Shown here: in pieces, positions 6,331 to 11,608 of the stretch | How positions within the stretch are numbered: position 1 is the stretch's first letter | How the letters are laid out: every line of letters begins with the position of its first letter | NCBI GenBank assembly: GCA_964501415.1 | Contig: CAZCSL010000032.1 | Coordinates: forward strand, 1-11,608 | DNA length: 11,608 nucleotides | Source of the DNA: B1SED10-225 sp964501415 | GTDB lineage: Bacteria > Bacillota_I > Bacilli_A > Izemoplasmatales > Izemoplasmataceae | Direction: 5' to 3' | The notes under the pieces: model-generated | The model's database searches: none | What the model saw: the letters and a program-made list of their open reading frames with translations, nothing else | Told to the model about the DNA's origin: nothing | Made by a program: the position numbers and the translations under genes

Positions 6331-7500
6331 TCAAGACTTTAGTTGATGTAGGCGTCCCGCTTTGATGACTTGCTTAACGTCAAGCGCCTCATTCAAAAAG
6401 ACTAAATCGGCCTGAAAACCTGGTTTGATTTGGCCTAATCGATCTTCTAACCCGATGGCTTTAGCGGGGTTATAGGTTGCCATTTGAATGGCTTTGTGAA
6501 GCGGTATCTTATTCATTTCAATGAGATTTTTAATCGCCAATTTGATATTCAAGGTACTCCCCGCAAGCGTACCATCGGGCAACAAACAAGCATTATCTTT
6601 AAGGGTGATGGTTTGGCCTCCTAAATCATAATCCCCATCGTTTAAACCCGCAGCGCGAATCGCATCGCTAATTAAAACCAACCGCGCGTAACCTTTGGCT
6701 TTAATCGCCAAATCAACGGCTTTGGGATGCAGGTGAAGGCCATCGACAATCAATTCACTCATCACCCTATCATCCAATAATGCGGCGCCTAAGGCGCCGG
6801 GTTCACGGTGGGTAAAGCCGCGCATGCCGTTATACATATGCGTCGCTAAGGTGATGCCAGCATCGATGCCTTTTAAAGCGGTATCGTAAGTGGCATCGGT
6901 ATGCGCCATCGCCACGGTAATACCTTTTTGTTTAAGATATTTAATTAGTTCAGACGCGCCCATAAGCTCGGGCGCTAAAGCAACTACTTTGATTAAGTTT
7001 TGACTGTTTTTAAGATAGCTTTTAAGCGCAGCTAAGTTTGGTGCTTGAAGGGTTTGTTTTGGTTGGGCCCCTTTTTTTACTTCATTAAAATAAGGCCCTT
7101 CGAAATAAAAGCCTAACATATGTGCGAGTGGGTCGGTTTTACTTTGGGTTTGTTGGTATTTTGCGCCGGTTTTAAGGGCTTGGTTTAAAGCCGTTTTTGA
7201 ACTCGTAATCGTGGTAGCTAAAAAGGACGTCACGCCTTGTTTAAAATGCGTTTTTGCGATCGTTTTTAGCCCTTCCAAATCGGCATCCATGGTATCAAAA
7301 CCACTATTGCCGTGGGTATGAATGTCGATAAAACCGGGGGCAAGGTAATGGTTTTGCCCATCGATCGTTTCAGTAATATCTTCATGAGGCATCTCATCCA
7401 AGGGATAGATGCCTTTGATGGTATGGCCTTCAATTAAAACGCCATGATTGGTTGAAATGCCTTCGTTATGAATCACTTGTACGTGTTTAATCGCGATCAT
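6331..7500 (-). CDS. nagA: N-acetylglucosamine-6-phosphate deacetylase
   Basis: Cytosolic amidohydrolase converting GlcNAc-6-phosphate to glucosamine-6-phosphate and acetate. The 389 residues show all family landmarks. Metal motif HTH lies at 61-63 in GFIDIHTHGNSGFDT, Glu134 in YFEGPYF, His200 in MAHTDAT and His221 in THMYNGM. Catalytic Asp279 is in VLISDAIRAAG. Length fits NagA (about 380-395). The reading frame extends upstream to 7548. The ATG at 7498-7500 was chosen because AAGGTGA precedes it by about 5 nt and the protein then starts directly with the expected MIAIKHVQV strand. It overlaps the end of nagB by 14 nt, implying one transcript and coupled translation. It ends in TGA. No clear terminator follows, so transcription could read on into the PTS operon. 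Confidence 0.96.
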   Translation of the reverse strand: MIAIKHVQVIHNEGISTNHGVLIEGHTIKGIYPLDEMPHEDITETIDGQNHYLAPGFIDIHTHGNSGFDTMDADLEGLKTIAKTHFKQGVTSFLATTITSSKTALNQALKTGAKYQQTQSKTDPLAHMLGFYFEGPYFNEVKKGAQPKQTLQAPNLAALKSYLKNSQNLIKVVALAPELMGASELIKYLKQKGITVAMAHTDATYDTALKGIDAGITLATHMYNGMRGFTHREPGALGAALLDDRVMSELIVDGLHLHPKAVDLAIKAKGYARLVLISDAIRAAGLNDGDYDLGGQTITLKDNACLLPDGTLAGSTLNIKLAIKNLIEMNKIPLHKAIQMATYNPAKAIGLEDRLGQIKPGFQADLVFLNEALDVKQVIKAGRLHQLKS

Positions 7501-8242
7501 GTGACTCACCTTCTTGATATAATTGGGCCGCAGCCTCATCCATGACAATATGAACGTTTTGATGAAGGTGTAAGATGCTTGCCGGTAATTGCGGCGTAAC
7601 GCGGTCGCTTGTTAAAAGCCGTTTCATAATTTCAGCTTTACGAGATCCTAAGGCCAAAAGGACAATCATCTTGCTGTTCATAATTTCTTTGATGCCCATG
7701 GTAATCGCTTGGTTGGGCACCTCGTTTTTATCGTCAAAGAAACGGGCATTGGCCGCTTGCGTTCTTTCATCTAAGGTTGTTAAATGGGTATTTAACTTGA
7801 AATGATCATCGGGTTCATTAAAGCCAATGTGCCCGTTACCACCAATGCCTAAAAACATGAGGTCTATACCACCAGACGCTTTGATTAACGAGGTGTAACG
7901 CTGGCATTCGGCTAAAGGATCTGGGGCCACGCCACTAGGAATATGGCGCGCTTCTTTTTTAAAGTCCACATGGGCAAAGAAGTTTTCATCCATCATAGAC
8001 GCAAAGCTTTGAGGGTGGTCTTTGGAAAGTTTAATGTACTCGTCCAAGTTAAAGGCAACGGCTTTAGAAAAAGAAATCTCTTGGTTTTGATACGCTTTGA
8101 TCAAACGCTTATAAACGCCTTTTGGGGTCCCCCCTGATGGCAAGCCAAAAATTGTATTAGGTTTTTTTTCTAACCACTCGTGAAAGTAACCAGATACATG
8201 TTTCGATGCGCTTGAAGCGTCTTTGAAAATGAACACACGCAT
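7487..8242 (-). CDS. nagB: Glucosamine-6-phosphate deaminase
   Basis: Cytosolic enzyme converting glucosamine-6-phosphate to fructose-6-phosphate and ammonia, the step after NagA. The 251 residues contain the phosphate loop GLPSGGTPKGVY (33-44), catalytic Asp67 in AFNLDEY, and His138 and Glu143 in LGIGGNGHIGFNEP. Asn136 stands where E. coli NagB has Asp141; as I recall, this NGH form is common in Firmicutes and does not suggest loss of function. Length is that of the short Firmicutes NagB (about 242). The ATG at 8240-8242 was chosen over 8257 because GGAGG lies 8 nt upstream of it, inside the longer frame. It is the first gene of nagBA, with a predicted operator in its leader/promoter region. 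Confidence 0.96.
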   Translation of the reverse strand: MRVFIFKDASSASKHVSGYFHEWLEKKPNTIFGLPSGGTPKGVYKRLIKAYQNQEISFSKAVAFNLDEYIKLSKDHPQSFASMMDENFFAHVDFKKEARHIPSGVAPDPLAECQRYTSLIKASGGIDLMFLGIGGNGHIGFNEPDDHFKLNTHLTTLDERTQAANARFFDDKNEVPNQAITMGIKEIMNSKMIVLLALGSRKAEIMKRLLTSDRVTPQLPASILHLHQNVHIVMDEAAAQLYQEGESHDRD

Positions 8243-8266
8243 AGAAAAAGCCTCCATAATAAATCG

Positions 8267-8308
8267 TTGGTATAGTCCAATTTTACCATACCTGTTTTTA
8301 TTTTGAAA
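8267..8308 (-). promoter_or_regulatory. nagBA promoter with overlapping operator
   Basis: TTGGTATAGTCCAA (8267-8280) is a 14-bp imperfect palindrome, a variant of the shared operator. It abuts a -10-like TAAAAT (minus strand, 8280-8285), with a weak -35 TTTCAA (8303-8308) at a 17-bp spacing. The predicted start falls inside the operator. The operator is reasonably convincing; the promoter hexamers are weaker. Confidence 0.55.
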
Positions 8309-8317
8309 GGCTTTACA
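8304..8317. promoter_or_regulatory. Possible catabolite-response (cre-like) element at nagBA
   Basis: Minus-strand TGTAAAGCCTTTCA resembles the CcpA cre pattern TGWAANCGNTNWCA, but the central CG is GC. It overlaps the proposed -35 of nagBA, where CcpA could repress. HPr here has Ser46, so the signalling partner exists. The two central mismatches make this tentative. Confidence 0.3.
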
Positions 8318-8350
8318 TTAAAAAAGTTATCCTTTTTTAATCACAGCCTC

Positions 8351-8388
8351 TTAACAGACTTTTAAAAATGGCTTATACATGATATATT
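8351..8388 (+). promoter_or_regulatory. Probable promoter region of the soluble diguanylate cyclase gene
   Basis: Two overlapping possibilities exist. One is TTAACA (8351-8356) with TATACA (8374-8379) at a 17-bp spacing. The other is an extended -10, TGATATATT (8380-8388), with a poor -35. Either gives a short leader to the ATG at 8420. It is divergent from nagBA. Confidence 0.4.
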
Positions 8389-8419
8389 TATTTTACAGGA
8401 TTTGTTTGGGGTGAGTCTT

Positions 8420-9418
8420 ATGGATAAGGTGCATGAAGAGGTTAAAAAAGCTTTTTATAGCTATATGGAAGCGTATTTTGATAAACGGGATTTTGAAGAA
8501 ACGATGAATCGGTTTGGTTACGATATTCATGGCTTTGGGTCTTCGAAAGATGAAAATGCTTATACCTACGAAGATTGTTATCGGTTGTATAAGCGTGATG
8601 TGGCTCAAGCCCCCAACAAAATTGACTATGAAATTGATGATTTGGTCATTAAAACGCCCAATAAGTCAGTCGCTTTTATCAGTTGTGAATTTTCTTTAGA
8701 AACGATGATTAAAAATCAACGCGTTCGTTTCAATCATTTACGCTATACCTTAGGTATGGTTAAAAAGGCTGGGGTTTGGCGTATAGAACATAAGCATTTA
8801 TCACTACCAAGCACTGAAAATGAAGCCGATGAAGCCTATCCCATCAAAGAATTAGAAGCGAGAAATGAAGCATTAAAACGCATGGTCGATGAAAAGACAG
8901 AAGAGTTAAAAAAAGCGTTGGACAAAATAACCGTTTTGGCCAACACCGATGCTTTGAGTGGACTGTCTAATAGACATTGCATCAATGAAACTTTAACGAA
9001 CATGCTTGAAAAGGTAAACGAACAGCGCGATGCCTTGTCCGTCATGATGATCGATATTGATAATTTTAAACTGGTTAACGATGAACATGGTCATTTAAAA
9101 GGCGATGAGGTTATCAAAAATGTGGCTGAAGTGTTAAAATCCTCTTTGGATAAGCATTTTTACCTTGGACGTTGGGGTGGGGATGAATTTATCGTCCTGA
9201 TGCCTAAACTTTCCTTGAATGCCGCAAAAGCCGTTGGTGAGGATTTGAGAGAAACGTTAGCTTCAGAACCGATGATGGACATAGGGATTATTACCGTTAG
9301 CATTGGCCTTGCCAAGGCCCTTGAAAACGACACGCTTATAACGATCATAAGCCGGGCAGACCAAGCCCTTTACAAAGCAAAAAAAGAAGGTAAAAACAAC
9401 GTTCAAATACACATTTAA
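8420..9418 (+). CDS. Soluble diguanylate cyclase, NTF2/SnoaL-like sensor plus GGDEF
   Basis: Predicted cytosolic c-di-GMP synthase of 332 residues with no membrane segment. Residues 1-130 look like an alpha+beta NTF2/SnoaL-type fold (helical start, then strands VAFISCEFSLETM, LRYTLGMVKKAGVWRIEH). That fold is a plausible small-molecule pocket, but this is by eye. A charged coiled coil (about 137-175) links it to a GGDEF domain (about 175-332). Motifs are complete: DALSGLSNRH (177-186), MIDIDNFKLVNDEHGH, RWGGDEF (GGDEF at 253-257), VSIGLA and ADQALYKAKKEGKN. The RxxD inhibitory site is missing (DKHF at that spacing). The ATG at 8420 has GGGGTGA about 5 nt upstream; an in-frame TTG at 8402 is less likely. 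It is monocistronic, divergent from nagBA, with its own terminator. Confidence 0.9.
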   Translation: MDKVHEEVKKAFYSYMEAYFDKRDFEETMNRFGYDIHGFGSSKDENAYTYEDCYRLYKRDVAQAPNKIDYEIDDLVIKTPNKSVAFISCEFSLETMIKNQRVRFNHLRYTLGMVKKAGVWRIEHKHLSLPSTENEADEAYPIKELEARNEALKRMVDEKTEELKKALDKITVLANTDALSGLSNRHCINETLTNMLEKVNEQRDALSVMMIDIDNFKLVNDEHGHLKGDEVIKNVAEVLKSSLDKHFYLGRWGGDEFIVLMPKLSLNAAKAVGEDLRETLASEPMMDIGIITVSIGLAKALENDTLITIISRADQALYKAKKEGKNNVQIHI

Positions 9419-9450
9419 GACATCAAAGGCAATCTTTGATGTCTTTTTTT
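9417..9450 (+). terminator. Intrinsic terminator of the soluble diguanylate cyclase gene
   Basis: AAGACATCAAAG (9417-9428) and CTTTGATGTCTT (9434-9445) form a perfect 12-bp stem with a 5-nt loop and a T-run to 9450. The last two bases of the stop codon are part of the stem. Confidence 0.93.
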
Positions 9451-9454
9451 AGCT

Positions 9455-9485
9455 AAAAAAGTCCTTGCTTAAAAAGCAAAGACTT
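9455..9485 (-). terminator. Intrinsic terminator of ptsI-ptsH
   Basis: In the minus-strand transcript AAGTCTTTGCTT (9474-9485) pairs with AAGCAAGGACTT (9459-9470). The stem is 12 bp with one G-U pair and a 3-nt loop, and a T-run (9455-9460) follows. It stands back to back with the terminator of the converging gene and about 37 nt after the ptsH stop. Confidence 0.88.
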
Positions 9486-9522
9486 CTATCGATCCATAAA
9501 CTTCGTTTAACCTTAAAAATAC

Positions 9523-9798
9523 TTAAGCACGTTTAGTCTTAATGCCTTGATCATCGAACGCTTTTATAATCTTATCTAACGTAGCTTCTTCTTCATCGCC
9601 TTCTACGGCGATGGTCACCTCAGCGTCTTGAGGGATGGCTAATGACATCACCGCAAGAATGCTTTTTAAGTTTATTTCCTTATCTTGATACAATAAAGAA
9701 ATCTTTCCACTTTGATCAGACGCGATTCGTGAAATTTGTGAAGCCGGTCTGGCATGCAGGCCGTTTTCATCGGTTATGATAATGGTTTGCTTTTTCAT
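9523..9798 (-). CDS. ptsH: Phosphocarrier protein HPr
   Basis: General cytosolic phosphocarrier of the PTS. It takes phosphate from EI on His15 (motif GLHARPASQ) and gives it to sugar-specific EIIA proteins such as the one at 5704-6138. At 91 residues it is slightly longer than the usual 85-89. Ser46 in LKSILAVMSLAI is the site for HPr kinase/phosphorylase in Firmicutes, so carbon catabolite control through this residue is possible; no hprK is in the window. Its ATG overlaps the ptsI stop as ATGA (4 nt), with AAGGA about 10 nt upstream. It lies downstream of ptsI, the reverse of the usual ptsH-ptsI order. Confidence 0.97.
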   Translation of the reverse strand: MKKQTIIITDENGLHARPASQISRIASDQSGKISLLYQDKEINLKSILAVMSLAIPQDAEVTIAVEGDEEEATLDKIIKAFDDQGIKTKRA

Positions 9799-11507
9799 AA
9801 ATTCTCATCCTTAAACGTTTTTATTAATGCTTTGACGGACTTGGCATCGCGTGCATCTAAAGCCTTCTTACTCAAGGTTCTTAAAGCTTTGATCGTTACG
9901 TCCGCCAAGGTTTTTCTAATGTCTAAAATACTATTTGAAGACATTGATAATTCATCGATCCCCAGTCCCGTTAAAATCATAGCCAAATCTAGGTTGGAGG
10001 CGATTTCACCGCAAAGGCCCACGTGAATGTTTTCTTGATGCGCGGCTTGGATGACCTGTGAGATTAAGCGCAAAAGCGTAGGGTCGTAAGGTTCATAAAG
10101 ATAACTCACGTTTTCATTCATACGGTCAGCCGCAAACAAATACTGGATTAAATCGTTGGTCCCGATGCTAAAGAAATCCACATGCTTGGCAAGCTCAGAG
10201 GCGTTGAACGCCGCGGCTGGAATCTCAATCATAATGCCTAGTTTAATATTTTTTTGGTAAAGTTCATTTTCTTTATCTAGTGTCTTAGTAACTTCTTTCA
10301 AATACTTCTTAGCTTCATCAATTTCAGCGATTGTGGCGACCATCGGCAACATGATATGGACCGCGTTTAACTCTTTAGAAGCTATCAGTAAGGCTTTTAA
10401 CTGCGTTTTAAATAATTCGGTTTCTTGCAAAGCCAGTCTTAGGCCGCGGACCCCTAAGAAGGGATTATCTTCCTTGGCTTGATTTAAGTAAGGTATCGCC
10501 TTATCACCACCGATATCAACCGTTCTTACAATCACGGGTTCGACTTGGTCAAAAACCGTTTTATATGCGTTGATTTGCGTTTTTAAATCAGGCGCTTCAT
10601 CGCCTTCCATAAAGAGAAATTCGGTTCTAAAAAGACCGACCCCTTCTGCGCCGCTTTCCTTTAAATGCGTACTCTCCTCAGGACTACCAATATTGGCATA
10701 AAGCGGTATAAAATGGCCATCTTTGGTTTTGGTGGTTTTTTGTTTAAAAGGTTTAAGCGCATCTTGTTTTCTTAGATACGTTTCTTGGGCTTTTTTTAGT
10801 GCCTTTAGTTTATCTTCGGTTGGCTTGATGATAATCTCATTATCGAGGGCATCAAGACCCACCGTATCCCCAGGATTTACTTCTTTAATTAGCCCTTTGG
10901 CCCCTACGATGGCGGGTATGCTTAAGCTTCTGGCCATGATGGCCGTATGGGACGTAGAGCCCCCAACCTCAGTGATAATGCCTTTGACGTAAGTAAAATC
11001 CAACTGTGCGGTGTCGGAAGGCGTCAAATCATGGGCAATCAAAATCGTGTCGCTTTTGGTGGTTGTGATTTGACCTTTGGGCGTTTGATTTAACAAATAA
11101 GAAAGCACTCTTTCTTTGATATCTTTGATATCGCTTGCGCGTTCTTTAAAATAGGCATCTTCCATTTGGTTAAAGATCTCGATATACTGATTGCTCACTT
11201 GATCATAAGCGTAAGCCGCAGAAACGTTTTGGTCTTCAATCATCGCTTCGGTTTGTTTGAACATTTCAGGGTCATTGACCATCTCTAAATGGGCATCAAA
11301 AATATCGGCGTTTTCTTTTAGATTCTCCATGGCGTTGGCTTTGATTGTTTTGATATCTTCACTGCTTTTTTCTAAAGCCGCTTTTAAAGCTTCTTTTTCT
11401 TTGCTGGCACCCTTAGCTTCTTCTTTGGGTGCTTCTATGGTTTTAGTCTCATAGACAAAAGCCTCACCGATGGCAATCCCTTGGCTTGCAATTAAATGAT
11501 TTTTCAT
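9795..11507 (-). CDS. ptsI: Phosphoenolpyruvate-protein phosphotransferase, Enzyme I
   Basis: Cytosolic first enzyme of the PTS. It autophosphorylates with phosphoenolpyruvate and phosphorylates HPr. The 570 residues match the family length (570-575). An N-terminal HPr-binding helical region is followed by the swivelling phosphohistidine domain with active His187 in GGSTSHTAIMARS. The C-terminal PEP-binding barrel includes FRTEFLFM, VRTVDIGGDK, FSIGTNDLIQY and the catalytic Cys499 in GLCGEIAS. The ATG at 11505-11507 was chosen for its AAGGAG at 6 nt and for the normal EI N-terminus (HLIASQGIAIGEAF). An upstream ATG at 11540 would add 11 residues. Its ribosome binding site would fall at the very 5' end of the predicted transcript, which disfavours it. 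It ends in TGA, overlapping the ptsH start. Confidence 0.97.
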   Translation of the reverse strand: MKNHLIASQGIAIGEAFVYETKTIEAPKEEAKGASKEKEALKAALEKSSEDIKTIKANAMENLKENADIFDAHLEMVNDPEMFKQTEAMIEDQNVSAAYAYDQVSNQYIEIFNQMEDAYFKERASDIKDIKERVLSYLLNQTPKGQITTTKSDTILIAHDLTPSDTAQLDFTYVKGIITEVGGSTSHTAIMARSLSIPAIVGAKGLIKEVNPGDTVGLDALDNEIIIKPTEDKLKALKKAQETYLRKQDALKPFKQKTTKTKDGHFIPLYANIGSPEESTHLKESGAEGVGLFRTEFLFMEGDEAPDLKTQINAYKTVFDQVEPVIVRTVDIGGDKAIPYLNQAKEDNPFLGVRGLRLALQETELFKTQLKALLIASKELNAVHIMLPMVATIAEIDEAKKYLKEVTKTLDKENELYQKNIKLGIMIEIPAAAFNASELAKHVDFFSIGTNDLIQYLFAADRMNENVSYLYEPYDPTLLRLISQVIQAAHQENIHVGLCGEIASNLDLAMILTGLGIDELSMSSNSILDIRKTLADVTIKALRTLSKKALDARDAKSVKALIKTFKDENL

Positions 11508-11552
11508 GCTATACTCCTTAAATAGGATCATTTTTTTCATTTTTCACCTTTC

Positions 11553-11580
11553 ATTATACTCAATTTAATCAAACAAGCAA
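11553..11580 (-). promoter_or_regulatory. Probable promoter of ptsI-ptsH
   Basis: On the minus strand a perfect TATAAT (11553-11558) lies 16 bp from a weak -35 TTGCTT (11575-11580). The predicted start near 11546 gives a leader of about 40 nt to the preferred ptsI ATG. No TTGGTATNTACCAA-type operator is seen here, so general PTS genes are probably not part of the local regulon. Confidence 0.6.
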
Positions 11581-11608
11581 ATGATTAATACAAGTTCCTT
11601 TTTTGTAC

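Noticed and set aside
7501..7548. Longer nagA starting at 7548
   Set aside because: The extra 16 residues are not NagA-like and lie wholly inside nagB. The ATG at 7500 has AAGGTGA at good spacing.
7575..8137. Plus-strand open frames opposite nagB
   Set aside because: They lie antisense to catalytic motifs of nagB, with no family resemblance.
11508..11540. Longer ptsI starting at the ATG at 11538-11540
   Set aside because: It has an AGGTGA nearby, but the predicted transcription start falls within that site. The ATG at 11507 has a better AAGGAG at 6 nt and gives the normal EI length.

Overview
The window comes from a low-to-moderate GC Gram-positive-type bacterium, best described as a Bacillota/Mycoplasmatota relative (Acholeplasmatales- or Izemoplasmatales-like is my guess; the sequence alone does not fix the genus). 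HPr carries both the His15 phosphorylation site and the Firmicutes-type Ser46 site. Ribosome binding sites are AGGAGG-like. TGA ends several genes at positions supported by family length or by overlap with the next gene (EIIA, nagA, ptsI), so the standard code applies and not the mycoplasma code in which TGA is Trp.

Layout, left to right. (1) Positions 1-1546, minus: 3'-truncated membrane diguanylate cyclase (extracytoplasmic beta-rich domain, about seven membrane helices, GGDEF). (2) 1582-2277, minus: GntR/HutC-family regulator with a consensus promoter and a cluster of palindromes at its transcription start. (3) 2489-3292, plus: two small membrane proteins of unknown function, ending in a bidirectional terminator. 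(4) 3338-6138, minus: operon for a complete three-part phosphotransferase system of the ascorbate/GAT type (EIIA, EIIB, EIIC) plus a SIS-domain sugar-phosphate protein, driven by a perfect consensus sigma-A promoter with an operator just downstream. (5) 6331-8242, minus: nagB-nagA, which turn GlcNAc-6-phosphate into fructose-6-phosphate. (6) 8420-9418, plus: soluble diguanylate cyclase with an NTF2/SnoaL-like N-terminus. (7) 9523-11507, minus: ptsI-ptsH, the general PTS phosphorelay, in reversed gene order.

How it fits together. EI and HPr (7) would pass phosphate to EIIA, EIIB and the sugar moved by EIIC (4). The product would be handled by the SIS protein and then by NagA and NagB (5). Sites with the shared core TTGGTATNTACCAA, or close variants, sit at the promoters of the PTS operon and nagBA and at the gntR promoter. 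This points to one local regulon under the GntR protein, controlling an amino-sugar uptake route whose substrate is not obvious. The gntR gene lies 35 bp upstream of the first diguanylate cyclase with no terminator between them, so sugar sensing and c-di-GMP synthesis may be linked.

No RNA genes, insertion sequences, CRISPR arrays or phage genes were seen. The strongest candidates for something undescribed are the regulon and the PTS-SIS-Nag pathway.
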